The translations under genes and the position numbers were made by a program. Shown here piece by piece: positions 27,974-37,287 of a stretch of DNA of 64,000 nucleotides. Origin of the DNA: Colwellia sp. 39_35_sub15_T18 (lineage in GTDB: Bacteria > Pseudomonadota > Gammaproteobacteria > Enterobacterales > Alteromonadaceae); NCBI GenBank assembly GCA_002162675.1, contig MAAE01000037.1:1-64000 (forward strand), in the 5' to 3' direction. Within the stretch, counting starts at the first letter, position 1. Every line of letters starts with the position of its first letter. Below the pieces are notes generated by a model. It had not been told where the DNA came from. It did no database searches and was given only the letters and a program-made list of their open reading frames with translations.

Positions 27974-28387
27974 TGGCGCGAAGAAATTCCTGTCATGCGT
28001 TTACTAGCTTATAAATAACAACGCAAAAGTTTACCAGTATATTTATAGTCAAACAACTTCAAAATTTTACTTTAACAATTATACCCTAACCACCTAAAAC
28101 TCACATATTGAAGTAGCTTTGATTGTTTCACTCCTAGCTGAAATAAATTCAAATACAAATATTATTCAAAATAACTTTGTTGCTTAACAGGAAAGATTTC
28201 GCTACATAAATCAAACTAGTTAATATATTGTTAATTGCTCAAACTTGCCTTTAACGTCAAGCACAGGTATAACTCTCGTCTGTTAATATATTTTAGCATT
28301 ATATCGTCATGAGCAAACAGCCATGAGCAAAAATCTGTCAGCCATAATAAAAACCAACACGATATAATGACTTTATGAGGAAATTTT
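27974..28387. other. Divergent intergenic region: polysaccharide locus and POT transporter promoters
   Basis: A 414-base AT-rich region between two divergent genes should hold both promoters. On the plus strand TATAAT at 28363-28368 lies about 20 bases before the transporter ATG and may be its -10 box; no good -35 is seen. A 10-base direct repeat (CATGAGCAAA at 28309 and 28322) lies just upstream. No JUMPStart/ops element was found before the polysaccharide locus. No convincing gene is present. Confidence 0.4.
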
Positions 28388-29932
28388 ATGTCAGCACAAT
28401 CAACAGAAAACTTTTTTGGCCATCCCAGTGGTCTTAAAACACTTTTTTTCACCGAAATGTGGGAGCGCATGAGTTATTACGGCATGCGCATGTTACTAGT
28501 TTTATTTATGACGGCGACTTTGCAAGAGCAAGGATTAGGATTGACCGTTGCCTCCGCCGCCGCTATTTATGGCCTATATACGGGTTGTGTATATTTTATG
28601 GGGCTACCTGGTGGTTGGATTGCTGACAGACTAATAGGCGGACAAAAAGCCGTCTGGTATGGCGGAATCATCATTATGATTGGCCATATCATCTTAGCAA
28701 TACCGAGCGATTATTCGTTCTTCATTGGTTTAATCTTTGTGGTGTTAGGCACAGGTTTATTAAAGCCAAATATCAGTGCTATGGTTGGCCAGTTATATTC
28801 AGATAAGGATGTTCGTCGCGATAGTGGTTATGCCATCTATTACATGGGAATTAATCTCGGTTCAGTAATTGGTTACACTGTTTGTGGCTATTTAATGGAA
28901 AATCAAGGTTGGCATTGGGCATTTGGTGCTGCAGCTATAGGTATGGCTGCCGGGTTAATTCAATACAAAATCACCACACCAAATCTTAATGGTATTGGCG
29001 CAAAACCAGTTTACCCTATGTCAAATAAAGCACAAAAGCTTAGCTGGACAATTATCTGCGGTTTTTTAGCGAGTGTCGTATTAGTAACTTACCTGATATT
29101 CCAAGACATGCTAACTGTGGTACCTGTTACTATTGCTCAATATGTTGCTATCGCCTTCTCTACTATTTTCGTTATTTATTACGCTATCATCTATTTCTTT
29201 AGTTCCTTAACGGCTGTTGAAAAGAAAAAATTAATAGCATTATTACTTATTTGTATCGCTTCTGCTTGTTTTTGGTCTGGTTTTGAACAAGCAGGTTCTT
29301 CAATGAACTTATTTACTCGCGATTATACCGATCGTATTGTTGGTTCATTTGAAATTCCTACCGGCTGGTTCCAGTCATTAAACGCATTTTTTATCGTCTT
29401 ACTATCGCCTTTCTTTGCTGCTTTATGGATTAACTTAGGCAAAAGACTTGTTAGCCCATCTTATGGAATAAAATGCGCTGTTGGGTTAATTATTATGGCC
29501 AGTGGTTTTATTGTTATGTTTTTTGCTGCACAACATGCCGCGTCGGGAATGAAAGTTGCCCCCTATTGGTTAGTGGCAACCTATTTTTTACATACCGTTG
29601 GTGAGTTATGTTTGAGCCCCGTCGCATTAAGCGCCGTGAGCAAATTATCGCCTAAACGCTTTGCTGGACAAATGATGGGCATTTTTGTTTTGACTTATTC
29701 CATTGGCAATATCATTTCAGGTTTATTAGCTGGTAATTATGACCCTAGCAATGTTTCTCAAATACCGTCACTGTATATTCAAATTAGTTTATTCAGTATG
29801 GGTATTGGTATAATCATTTTATTGCTAGGTTTTAAAACAAGATTTTGGGAAAACTTATCAGAAGATGATGAATCAACTAAAAACCCAGCCACACCAACGA
29901 ATACTCCAGCTACATCAGCTAATAATGCTTAA
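28388..29932 (+). CDS. Proton-dependent oligopeptide transporter (POT/PTR2 family)
   Basis: A 514-residue inner-membrane symporter with 12 to 14 helices. The proton-coupling motif ExxERxxYY is present early (TEMWERMSYYG), followed by GGWIADRLIGGQKAVWYGG and GTGLLKPNISAMVGQLY, and later GELCLSPVALSAVSKLSP. These are signatures of bacterial di/tripeptide:H+ symporters such as DtpA. AGGA lies seven bases upstream of the ATG. A strong terminator follows, so it is probably monocistronic. The C-terminal tail is Thr/Pro/Asn-rich. Substrate range cannot be deduced. Confidence 0.93.
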   Translation: MSAQSTENFFGHPSGLKTLFFTEMWERMSYYGMRMLLVLFMTATLQEQGLGLTVASAAAIYGLYTGCVYFMGLPGGWIADRLIGGQKAVWYGGIIIMIGHIILAIPSDYSFFIGLIFVVLGTGLLKPNISAMVGQLYSDKDVRRDSGYAIYYMGINLGSVIGYTVCGYLMENQGWHWAFGAAAIGMAAGLIQYKITTPNLNGIGAKPVYPMSNKAQKLSWTIICGFLASVVLVTYLIFQDMLTVVPVTIAQYVAIAFSTIFVIYYAIIYFFSSLTAVEKKKLIALLLICIASACFWSGFEQAGSSMNLFTRDYTDRIVGSFEIPTGWFQSLNAFFIVLLSPFFAALWINLGKRLVSPSYGIKCAVGLIIMASGFIVMFFAAQHAASGMKVAPYWLVATYFLHTVGELCLSPVALSAVSKLSPKRFAGQMMGIFVLTYSIGNIISGLLAGNYDPSNVSQIPSLYIQISLFSMGIGIIILLLGFKTRFWENLSEDDESTKNPATPTNTPATSANNA

Positions 29933-29951
29933 TTAGCACTTGATTAGCATC

Positions 29952-29986
29952 AGGTGGGTGTTTTCGACACCCACCTTTATTTTTAG
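29952..29986 (+). terminator. Rho-independent terminator after the POT transporter gene
   Basis: A perfect 10-bp stem, AGGTGGGTGT / ACACCCACCT, with loop TTTCG is followed by TTATTTTT. It lies 20 bases after the stop codon. Confidence 0.9.
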
Positions 29987-30000
29987 ATGAAGCAAAATAA

Positions 30001-30699
30001 ATGACTAAACCTTTATTAATACCTACTGAAATAGCGACTGAAATACCTACTGGCCACAATACTAGAACGTCAATTAGACAAATATTGCGTACCAGAAGAA
30101 AGACTCTTACCCCAACATTTCAAAAAGAAGCCGCCGAAGCATTATCGTTAACATTAAAAAACGATATGGTCGTAAAAAAAGCCAAACACATTGCCTTGTA
30201 TTTGGCCCAAAACGGTGAGTTAGATCTTCAGCCATTTATTCGTTGGTGTTGGCAGCAAAATAAACAACTCTATTTACCCATTGTTCATCCATTTTCTAAA
30301 GGACATTTGTTATTTTTACGCTATGACAATAACTCAACCATGGTTATGAATAAATATAACATTGAGGAACCTAAGCTAGACGTTAGAAACATCAAACCAA
30401 TCCAACAATTAGATATCATTTTAACGCCTTTAGTGGCCTTTGATAGTACTGGAGCAAGAATTGGCATGGGTGGCGGCTATTACGATAGAACCTTAGCTAA
30501 ATGGTATGAACATTACCTTAAAAATAAAGAGTATGACCAAGATAAACATTATGCCCAAGGTAAACAATATACCCCTGCCCTTATTGGGGTGGCGCACGAT
30601 TGCCAACAAATAACAAAAGTGCCCTATGAAGCTTGGGATATCCCACTACCAAAAATAATCACACCAACACGTACTATAAAATGTAAAGCACTCGGATAA
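30001..30699 (+). CDS. ygfA: 5-formyltetrahydrofolate cyclo-ligase
   Basis: A 232-residue enzyme (usual length about 180-200) that converts 5-formyl-THF to 5,10-methenyl-THF with ATP. The C-terminal signature GARIGMGGGYYDRTL is diagnostic. The N-terminal basic region (SIRQILRTRRKTL) matches the family's RR motif. There is extra length at the N-terminus (about 20 residues before SIRQ) and a Tyr/Lys/Asp-rich insert after the signature (about 183-200). The folate-cycle role fits with serA downstream, since serine feeds one-carbon units. An inverted repeat ATTACCTG/CAGGTAAT at 30703-30733 follows the gene and may weakly terminate it. Confidence 0.92.
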   Translation: MTKPLLIPTEIATEIPTGHNTRTSIRQILRTRRKTLTPTFQKEAAEALSLTLKNDMVVKKAKHIALYLAQNGELDLQPFIRWCWQQNKQLYLPIVHPFSKGHLLFLRYDNNSTMVMNKYNIEEPKLDVRNIKPIQQLDIILTPLVAFDSTGARIGMGGGYYDRTLAKWYEHYLKNKEYDQDKHYAQGKQYTPALIGVAHDCQQITKVPYEAWDIPLPKIITPTRTIKCKALG

Positions 30700-30877
30700 T
30701 TGATTACCTGAGGTAATGACCCCAACAGGTAATTATCTTTGTAAATGAGCATTGATGCTAATGCTCTGTTTATAAAACCAAAGTCTCACCAATAACACTT
30801 AATGTTTTTTATAAACGCTACTGCTATAATCCAAACCATTATTTCTCGTCATAAACAATCACCCTAAAGGCACACGA

Positions 30878-31534
30878 ATGACCCAAGATGAAATGAAAAA
30901 AGCGGCAGCAATAAAAGCGTTAGAATTTATTGAAAACGACACCATTGTTGGCGTTGGAACGGGTTCAACCGTCAATCATTTTATAGATGCCTTAGCCACT
31001 ATCAAAAATAAAATTACCGGTGCCGTGTCTAGTTCAGAAGAGTCAAGTAAACGCTTAATAGCTCACGGCATTGAAGTATTTGATCTTAACAGTGTTGACA
31101 ATTTAGACGTTTATATTGATGGTGCTGATGAAATTACCAAACACAAAAGCATGATCAAAGGCGGCGGTGCGGCACTAACCCGTGAAAAAATTGTTGCCGC
31201 TGTTGCGAAAAAATTTATCTGCATTGCCGATAGCTCTAAGCAAGTTGAGCTGCTTGGCGACTTTCCCCTACCTGTTGAAGTTATTCCGATGGCGCGTAGC
31301 TATGTTGCTCGCGAACTAGTCAAATTGGGTGGAGATCCTGTTTATCGCCAAGGCGTTATTACCGACAATGGCAATGTTATTCTTGATGTTTACAACCTAT
31401 CTATCATTGACCCTAAAGCATTAGAAATAGCTATTAACGCTGTTGTAGGCGTGGTTACTAATGGTTTATTTGCGCAACGAGGTGCCGACATTTTGATCTT
31501 AGGCAGTGAAAATGGTGCACAAGTAATCCAGTAA
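30878..31534 (+). CDS. rpiA: Ribose-5-phosphate isomerase A
   Basis: A 218-residue enzyme of the pentose phosphate pathway interconverting ribose-5-P and ribulose-5-P. All family motifs are visible: [12 protein letters not shown] (phosphate loop, near 26-37), YIDGADEI (near 83-90, catalytic Asp region) and [14 protein letters not shown] (near 96-109, catalytic Glu). The length is normal for RpiA. In many gammaproteobacteria rpiA neighbours serA and ygfA, as here, which supports the assignments of all three genes. Confidence 0.97.
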   Translation: MTQDEMKKAAAIKALEFIENDTIVGVGTGSTVNHFIDALATIKNKITGAVSSSEESSKRLIAHGIEVFDLNSVDNLDVYIDGADEITKHKSMIKGGGAALTREKIVAAVAKKFICIADSSKQVELLGDFPLPVEVIPMARSYVARELVKLGGDPVYRQGVITDNGNVILDVYNLSIIDPKALEIAINAVVGVVTNGLFAQRGADILILGSENGAQVIQ

Positions 31535-31636
31535 AACCCTGAAAGCAAGGTTTACATAACTATCTACATTAGACGAATAAGTACTTTAGAGTTGTTACAC
31601 TATATGCTATCTTAATGTTATTATAGATATCTAGCC

Positions 31637-31704
31637 GTCTAAACACTTTAACGGTCTAGACATTCTAACGGTCTAAACCACCTAGTAATCTAAACAAAGA
31701 TTAA
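31637..31704 (+). repeat. Four tandem 17-bp repeats upstream of serA
   Basis: A GTCTAAAC-like core recurs with an exact 17-base period, at 31637, 31654, 31671 and 31688 (the last copy degenerate). The consensus is about GTCTARACAYTYTAACG. The array ends about 32 bases before the serA ATG, where a promoter or operator would be expected. A helical-phase array of regulator sites or simple slippage repeats are both possible. Confidence 0.7.
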
Positions 31705-31735
31705 TAATTAACTTTTATAAGCGAAGCCACACCTT

Positions 31736-32986
31736 ATGAGCATAAATAAAAATTCATTAGCAAAAGATAAAATTAAAATTCTTCTACTTGAAGGTGTCCA
31801 TCAAAGCGCACTTGAAGAGCTGAAAGCTAAAGGTTATTCAAATATTGAGTATATTAAAACATCGCTTTCAAATGATGATTTAACTGCAAAAATTGCCGAT
31901 GTACATTTTATCGGTATTCGCTCTCGTACTCAATTAACTGAAGAAGTGCTCAGCCATGCTAAAAAGTTAGTGGCTATTGGTTGTTTCTGTATTGGTACTA
32001 ACCAAGTAAATATCAAAGCAGCCCAAAAGCTTGGTATTCCGGTATTTAACGCGCCTTTCTCTAACACGCGCTCTGTTGCTGAGTTAGTGCTAGGTGAAAC
32101 TTTACTGCTTTTACGTGGTATCCCTGAAAAAAGTGCTAAAGCACATCGTGGCGAGTGGTTAAAATCGGCAGTGGGCTCTGTTGAGGCTCGTGGTAAAACA
32201 TTAGGTATTATTGGTTACGGTCATATTGGTACCCAACTTGGTATTTTAGCTGAAACTTTAGGGATGCGAGTTCGCTTTTACGATATTGAAACTAAACTGT
32301 CTTTAGGTAACGCTAGCCAAGCTCCTTCTTTAAATGCCTTATTAGGTGAATCTGACGTGGTGAGTTTACATGTTCCTGAAACACCGCAAACACAAGATAT
32401 GATTGGCGCTGCTGAATTTGCCGCCATGAAGTCTGGCGCAATTTTTATCAATGCCTCTCGCGGTACTGTGGTTGATATTAGTGCCCTTGCTGAAGCCTTA
32501 TCAACGAAACAAGTTGCCGGTGCTGCTATTGATGTATTCCCTGTGGAGCCAAAAGGTAATAATGACGAGTTTGTATCACCTTTACGTGGTTTTGATAATG
32601 TTATTTTAACACCGCATATTGGTGGTAGCACAAAAGAAGCGCAAGAAAACATTGGTTTAGAAGTGGCAAGCAAACTAGCGAAATATTCAGATAATGGCTC
32701 GAGTTTGTCGGCAGTTAACTTCCCTGAAGTTTCCTTACCAGAGCATGCGGTACCGGGACAAGCAGACGTTAGCCGATTATTACATATTCACCATAACCAA
32801 CCTGGCGTGTTGACACAAATCAACCAAGCCTTTGCTGAAATTAATATAAACATCGCCGCACAATACTTACAAACTGACGATCAAATAGGCTATGTGGTGA
32901 TTGATATTGAGTCATCAAACAGCGCAGAAGCATTAAAAGCATTGAAGACCATTGACGGCACAATTCGCGCAAGAATTTTGCACTAA
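31736..32986 (+). CDS. serA: D-3-phosphoglycerate dehydrogenase
   Basis: A 416-residue enzyme for the first step of serine synthesis. NAD-binding Rossmann motif GIIGYGHIGTQLG is near residue 160. The catalytic Arg in NASRGTVVD, the Glu region VFPVEPKG and His in TPHIGGSTKEAQ are present. A C-terminal ACT domain (about 340-416, HHNQPGVLTQINQAFAEININIAAQ) is the serine-binding regulatory domain, so feedback inhibition as in E. coli SerA is expected. The length matches the E. coli type. Three to four tandem repeats lie just upstream. Confidence 0.97.
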   Translation: MSINKNSLAKDKIKILLLEGVHQSALEELKAKGYSNIEYIKTSLSNDDLTAKIADVHFIGIRSRTQLTEEVLSHAKKLVAIGCFCIGTNQVNIKAAQKLGIPVFNAPFSNTRSVAELVLGETLLLLRGIPEKSAKAHRGEWLKSAVGSVEARGKTLGIIGYGHIGTQLGILAETLGMRVRFYDIETKLSLGNASQAPSLNALLGESDVVSLHVPETPQTQDMIGAAEFAAMKSGAIFINASRGTVVDISALAEALSTKQVAGAAIDVFPVEPKGNNDEFVSPLRGFDNVILTPHIGGSTKEAQENIGLEVASKLAKYSDNGSSLSAVNFPEVSLPEHAVPGQADVSRLLHIHHNQPGVLTQINQAFAEININIAAQYLQTDDQIGYVVIDIESSNSAEALKALKTIDGTIRARILH

Positions 32987-33000
32987 TCTATAGGTGGGAT

Positions 33001-33029
33001 TTTAATCGCGCTCAACAAGCGCGATTAAA
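33001..33029 (+). terminator. Strong hairpin after serA, possible terminator
   Basis: A perfect 12-bp stem TTTAATCGCGCT / AGCGCGATTAAA with loop CAACA lies 15 bases after the serA stop. It is extended by GGG/CCC pairing with small bulges. There is no T-run after it in the serA direction, so it may be a transcript-stabilising hairpin or weak terminator between convergent serA and maiA. Confidence 0.55.
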
Positions 33030-33092
33030 GCCCCGTTTACATTTGCACTCATCAACAAAGCGCGAACAAGTTCCCGCTCCCTTTATTTTCGT

Positions 33093-33734
33093 TTACAACA
33101 CTGCATCTTGTTGATTTTCAGGCAACGCTAACTGAAAAGCCTGTAACTTATTACAGTTTTCAACCACTCGGTTGATATAAGGATAGGCATTCATATCAAC
33201 ATTAAAACGATGGGCATTATAAACCTGCGCAACTAAACATATATCGGCAACAGTTACCTGATCTTGAAAACAATAACAGCCGGCACTTGTCACTAATTGC
33301 TTTTCAATAGCGCCAAAACCAACATTCATCCAATGATCAATCCAAGCTGACTTTGCTTGTGCTGCTAACTGCAAATCTGCCGTTAAATATTGCTGAACCC
33401 GCAAATTATTTAGCGGATGAATTTCACAAGCAATATCTAATGCTAAAGCCTGCACGGTTGCACGTGCATTAGCTTCATAAGGATAGAGAGATAAACCAGC
33501 ATAGTTGGCCTCTAGGTAGTCAATAATGGCTAATGACTGATGCAAAGAAAGTGAGCCATCAACCAAGGTTGGTACTAAGCAGTTTGGGTTAATAGCCGCA
33601 TAACCGGCTTGATGCTGCTCGCCACCATTTTTCACTAAATGCACAAACTCATTTTCAAATGCTATGCCTTTAAGGTGTAAAGCAATTCTGACTCGATACG
33701 CTGCGGTTGAGCGCCAATAACCATAAAGTTTCAT
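33093..33734 (-). CDS. maiA: Maleylacetoacetate isomerase (zeta-class GST)
   Basis: A 213-residue glutathione transferase-fold enzyme. It uses glutathione to isomerise maleylacetoacetate to fumarylacetoacetate in tyrosine degradation. The N-terminal zeta-class motif is present as RSTAAYRVRIALHLKG (canonical SSCxWRVRIAL). NPNCLVPTLVDG, LHQSLAIIDYLE and the helical C-terminal domain with HPLNNLRVQQYL follow. It lies 198 bases after fahA in the same direction, with a MITE-like element between them. The substrate is inferred from class and from the fahA neighbour. Confidence 0.93.
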   Translation of the reverse strand: MKLYGYWRSTAAYRVRIALHLKGIAFENEFVHLVKNGGEQHQAGYAAINPNCLVPTLVDGSLSLHQSLAIIDYLEANYAGLSLYPYEANARATVQALALDIACEIHPLNNLRVQQYLTADLQLAAQAKSAWIDHWMNVGFGAIEKQLVTSAGCYCFQDQVTVADICLVAQVYNAHRFNVDMNAYPYINRVVENCNKLQAFQLALPENQQDAVL

Positions 33735-33743
33735 TTTTCATCC

Positions 33744-33907
33744 TAATACCAATACAAATAAATATGTGAGCATTCTAAATGGGTTAAATATTCCAATAAC
33801 GTCGTTGCTTTTAATCCTAATAGCCAGCTATTACTCAATCAAGTGCCTTGTTCTTAAAAATTTATCCTCATTAATACTTGCTCACTAACTTACTGGTATT
33901 GGTATAA
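33744..33907. repeat. MITE-like element with 10-bp terminal inverted repeats
   Basis: The interval between fahA and maiA is bounded by ATACCAATAC (33746-33755) and its exact reverse complement GTATTGGTAT (33896-33905), 160 bases apart end to end. There is no open frame inside. The size and terminal repeats suit a non-autonomous miniature element, but only one copy is visible in this window, so mobility is inferred. Confidence 0.45.
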
Positions 33908-33932
33908 CTTATGAAGAGTTTATTAAGAGTTA

Positions 33933-34919
33933 TTAAGATTTATACTCAACGACCGTCTGTTCGATGGCACCAAAAATACTGACGCCATCGTTATCAAACA
34001 TTTCAATGCGTACTTTGTCACCAAAACTCATGAATTCAGTGCTTGGTTTGCCATCAGCAATAATTTCCAGCATGCGTTTTTCGGCTAAACAGCTTGAGCC
34101 AGCAGAGCGGTCATAATTTGAAATAGTACCGGAGCCAACAATGCAACCTGCTGATAACGGACGTGTTTTTGCCGCATGAGCAACAATAGTAGGAAAATCA
34201 AAAGTCATATCAACACCGCAATTAGGCTGACCAAATAAGTCATTATTAAGGTGTGTTGTTAAGGGTAAATGTAGTTTTGCTCCATCCCAGGCACTGCCTA
34301 ACTCGTCTGGCGTAATCGCCACCGGAGAAAATGCGCTTGATGGTTTTGAGCCAAAAAAGCCAAAGCCTTTGGCAAGTTCACCGGGAATTAAATTACGTAG
34401 TGAAACATCATTAACTAGCATAATAAGTTTAATATGTTTTGTTGCTTGTTCGGCGGATGCAGCCATTGGCACATCGTCAGTAATAACAGCGACTTCTGAT
34501 TCAAAATCAATACCGTAGCTTTCAGAAGCAACGTTAATATCATCTCGTGGACCAATAAATGCGTCTGAACCGCCTTGGTACATCAAAGGCTCGGTCCAAA
34601 AGGTTGCTGGCATTTCGGCATTACGCGCTTTTCGCACTAATTCTACATGGTTAACATACGCACTGCCATCAGCCCATTGATAAGCTCGTGGTAATGGCGA
34701 TTCACATTGGCTTTGCTCAAAGCTGATTGCATTGCTCACTTCACCAGCATTTAGCGCTTGATACACTTGTGCTAATTTAGGTGCAGTTTCAGGCCAGTTA
34801 TCTAGCGCATTTTGCAGGGTATTGGCAATATCTGCCACGACGACGGCTTTATCAAGCGCTCGACTAACAACCACTAATTGCCCATCACGGGTATTATTTT
34901 TTAACGTAGCTAATTTCAT
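33933..34919 (-). CDS. fahA: Fumarylacetoacetate hydrolase family protein
   Basis: A 328-residue FAH-fold enzyme expected to cleave fumarylacetoacetate to fumarate and acetoacetate, the last tyrosine catabolic step. The metal-binding acidic pattern (YGIDFESEVAVITDDVP) and the catalytic region (LIMLVNDVSLRN, GFGFFGSKPSSAFSPVAI) are visible. GSGTISNYDRSAGSSCLAEKR lies near the C-terminus. Its neighbour maiA makes its substrate. The phhA-phhB-tyrR cluster 6 kb away would feed the route; hppD and hmgA are not in the window. An FAH-family hydrolase of other specificity is the alternative. Confidence 0.9.
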   Translation of the reverse strand: MKLATLKNNTRDGQLVVVSRALDKAVVVADIANTLQNALDNWPETAPKLAQVYQALNAGEVSNAISFEQSQCESPLPRAYQWADGSAYVNHVELVRKARNAEMPATFWTEPLMYQGGSDAFIGPRDDINVASESYGIDFESEVAVITDDVPMAASAEQATKHIKLIMLVNDVSLRNLIPGELAKGFGFFGSKPSSAFSPVAITPDELGSAWDGAKLHLPLTTHLNNDLFGQPNCGVDMTFDFPTIVAHAAKTRPLSAGCIVGSGTISNYDRSAGSSCLAEKRMLEIIADGKPSTEFMSFGDKVRIEMFDNDGVSIFGAIEQTVVEYKS

Positions 34920-35082
34920 GAAAAAACCTTAACTGTCTAAGTATTAATAAACTGTATAAAAATGTGTAATAGCTGAATTTTACGAGCTTTTTACACATTG
35001 TCACAACTTATCAGTAAATAGAGGCTGTTAAGGCGCGGAAAAAAATCTTTACATACTTTTTTCCACTTTAGAAAATTCTGAG

Positions 35083-35166
35083 ATCACCGCACCACACAGA
35101 GAATAATAACTTCTCTGTGTAGGCTCAAAGAGCCCTGTGCGTAGCATCGCGGCTCGGTGGTAAACA
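35083..35166. repeat. Intergenic palindromic repeat, copy 1
   Basis: Contains ACACAGAG-AATAATAAC-CTCTGTGT, GGCTCAAAGAGCC and the end CGGCTCGGTGGTAAA. It can fold into several nested hairpins. The same modules recur at five other places in the window. It lies between the fahA gene and the end of the beta-barrel protein gene. Confidence 0.75.
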
Positions 35167-35196
35167 GTTAGAATAGTTAGAACAAGTTATAGGCTA

Positions 35197-36432
35197 TTAA
35201 AAATACCATTCTACTGACACTTGGGCATGATCATCATCCCTAAGTGTATAGGTGCTATCAAAGCGATCGCTACTTTGTAGTAAACGAACATCGACACTGG
35301 CCTTAAAGTTATCTCCAAATCGTCGATTTGCCTCAAGTAAAAAGCTATCCGCACTGTGATCTAAGTCTGTCCCTATCCCTACCAATAGTTCTGAACTTTG
35401 CGCATCATTAAATGCTAACCGTGCTCCTAAAAAGATATCATTTTGAAATGTTGCTCCTGAATTACCAAGGTCTGTCTCACCACGAGAATCCCAAGCGTAT
35501 TCAGTTAGCAAGCCTAAATCTAAATTGCTATCAAAAACACCGGTAATACTGTATTCAAAGCCCGATTGACTAGCAACAAAACTGTCATCGCTGGTTTTTC
35601 GATAAATACCTTCAAACTTCCATAACCATGCCCCTAATGTGGCTTGCACATCAACACCGAGTTGATCCATTTGATTATAATGTTGTTGAAGAACAAGCTC
35701 TTCGCCAAGCTTTGACGGTGTTAACACAGGCTCTCGGTTAGTGCCGTGAAACCAATAACTGCCGATATCAAAATCGCCAATACTATGAGCCCAACGGATA
35801 GCAAAATCGAGATGTTGCTGCCCCGCCGATGACTCGTAAGTGACATTATCTTTATCAACAACTAAAGAAGGCCGTAACCTGCCCTGCTCACTAGCAAAGG
35901 TTCTTTCTCTAAAACCGGGTAATAAAAAAACATCTACTGTGCCCCAGTCTTTCACTAGCGATAGATTAACCATTTGCTGACCAAGCTTATCCTCACCATC
36001 AAAGTCTTCAACACCATCGGTTTGATTAATAACATCCACTAAATGCTGAAATTCAGTAACGCCCCAAAATTCTTTACGGATACCAAGCCGTAATTCCCAA
36101 TCATCAGCAGCATGTACATAAGCAAATTCACGAATGTCACCATGCTGACGATTATCATCTTGACTGTCAACGCGGTAAAAAGGCTTAAATATGATACTGT
36201 CAAAGCCATCATTCCAGCTCCAATAAAGCTCTGATTCAATGAAAGCAGATGCCTGACTATGATCAAACTGCTGTTCATATAAGGCATCTTTGAAGAAAAA
36301 CCTTTGCTCAACAACTAACTTACTGGCAATATCAAATTCTACCGCACCCGCTGAACTAAAAAACAACGCACTTAACCAAGCTAGCTGAGGAGCTACTTTA
36401 AAAGCTTTAAATTTATTTTTTTCAAGCAACAT
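35197..36432 (-). CDS. Predicted outer-membrane beta-barrel protein
   Basis: A 411-residue exported protein. A cleavable signal (ALFFSSAGA-VEFD, after a longer than usual n-region) is followed by alternating hydrophobic/polar strands rich in Trp, Tyr, Asp and Phe. It ends in VSVEWYF, a terminal aromatic as required for outer-membrane barrel insertion. I do not recognise a named family with confidence; it resembles DUF1302/alginate-porin-like barrels in general style. The gene follows the LolA-like gene without a gap, so the two are co-translated. Together with the MMPL exporter it may form an envelope lipid or hydrophobic-compound export route. Confidence 0.75.
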   Translation of the reverse strand: MLLEKNKFKAFKVAPQLAWLSALFFSSAGAVEFDIASKLVVEQRFFFKDALYEQQFDHSQASAFIESELYWSWNDGFDSIIFKPFYRVDSQDDNRQHGDIREFAYVHAADDWELRLGIRKEFWGVTEFQHLVDVINQTDGVEDFDGEDKLGQQMVNLSLVKDWGTVDVFLLPGFRERTFASEQGRLRPSLVVDKDNVTYESSAGQQHLDFAIRWAHSIGDFDIGSYWFHGTNREPVLTPSKLGEELVLQQHYNQMDQLGVDVQATLGAWLWKFEGIYRKTSDDSFVASQSGFEYSITGVFDSNLDLGLLTEYAWDSRGETDLGNSGATFQNDIFLGARLAFNDAQSSELLVGIGTDLDHSADSFLLEANRRFGDNFKASVDVRLLQSSDRFDSTYTLRDDDHAQVSVEWYF

Positions 36433-37233
36433 TTATCTAACTCGTTTTAGTGAATTACGATTAAAATCACTCTCTTTTAAGCCAGTTTTAAACTGATAAT
36501 TACTCCATTGCAATTCAGTACTTTTACCACTTTGATGATTAACCATATTTTGCACATCGGCACGCCAGTACTTGTTCAAATATTGTTTGTATTGGCTAAA
36601 GTTAAGGGTTTTTAATAAAGAATTTTTACGATCATAAAACTCAACTTTTTGAATTCTATACTCTTGCTTATCAAGCCAAGCTATTCGTCTGGTGTAACCT
36701 GAGTTTTCATCAATGGGAAATTGTTCAACTTTAAAAGTCATTAAACCATTCACTTCTTCATCAGCAAGATATTTATAACGATACTTTTCAACTTCAAACG
36801 AACTTAGGTCTTCAAAAGCAAACTCAGAGCCCATAAATGGCCCTGATTTATTACGTGAAGATATACGCTTAACTCGTTTTAAAGCGGGTAAAAATAACCA
36901 TTGATCGTCAGCTTCTACAGGGTGAGAAAAACTTAAAAAGGCCGTACCTTTAACATCCCTAGGCTTATTAAAGATAGTTAAGCTCTTATCGCCATCGTTA
37001 TCAACTTCAAGCGATTTAATTTTAATCTCTCGAATACTCTCTTGCCCTTGTTTGTTTCGAAGTAGCATTAACATGTCAGCGGTAGAGTCTTGCCAGCCTA
37101 GGTCTCTCTTTTTCGACTCTGTTGATATATCCAAGCCTTTTTGCTCGGCCGGTGTTAACGCCAAAGAAACATTAGTGACCAATGTTAGTGCTATTGCTGA
37201 CAATGAACTCATGAGCATTTTTTTATTTAACAT
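36433..37233 (-). CDS. Outer-membrane lipoprotein-sorting-like protein (LolA-like fold)
   Basis: About 266 residues with a Sec signal (ending VSLA-LTPAEQKG) and a periplasmic beta-rich domain. The pattern (RDLGWQDSTADMLMLLRN, GTAFLSFSHPVEADDQWLFLPALKRVKRISS, FMGSEFAFEDL) is that of the LolA-like proteins commonly paired with MMPL/RND exporters. These are thought to carry lipid or another hydrophobic cargo through the periplasm. The frame extends to a TTG at 37245, but the ATG at 37233 has GGAT eight bases before it and is preferred. A repeat element separates it from the MMPL gene upstream. Confidence 0.85.
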   Translation of the reverse strand: MLNKKMLMSSLSAIALTLVTNVSLALTPAEQKGLDISTESKKRDLGWQDSTADMLMLLRNKQGQESIREIKIKSLEVDNDGDKSLTIFNKPRDVKGTAFLSFSHPVEADDQWLFLPALKRVKRISSRNKSGPFMGSEFAFEDLSSFEVEKYRYKYLADEEVNGLMTFKVEQFPIDENSGYTRRIAWLDKQEYRIQKVEFYDRKNSLLKTLNFSQYKQYLNKYWRADVQNMVNHQSGKSTELQWSNYQFKTGLKESDFNRNSLKRVR

Positions 37234-37287
37234 AATATTATCCAAATTTTAAAAAGTAATTTATTGGTATTTAATCCGTTTAAAAAC

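Noticed and set aside
27974-28387. JUMPStart/ops element before the polysaccharide locus
   Set aside because: No GGCGGTAG-like sequence was found on the minus strand in this region.
28231-28470. 79-codon minus-strand frame opposite the start of the POT transporter
   Set aside because: It overlaps the well-supported transporter start in antisense and has no recognisable domain or ribosome site.
29933-30000. 6S RNA (ssrS), often next to ygfA
   Set aside because: Only 68 bases separate the transporter and ygfA, and they contain a terminator; there is no room or sequence for 6S RNA.
31637-31704. CRISPR-like array before serA
   Set aside because: The 17-base period leaves no spacer; the copies are directly tandem.
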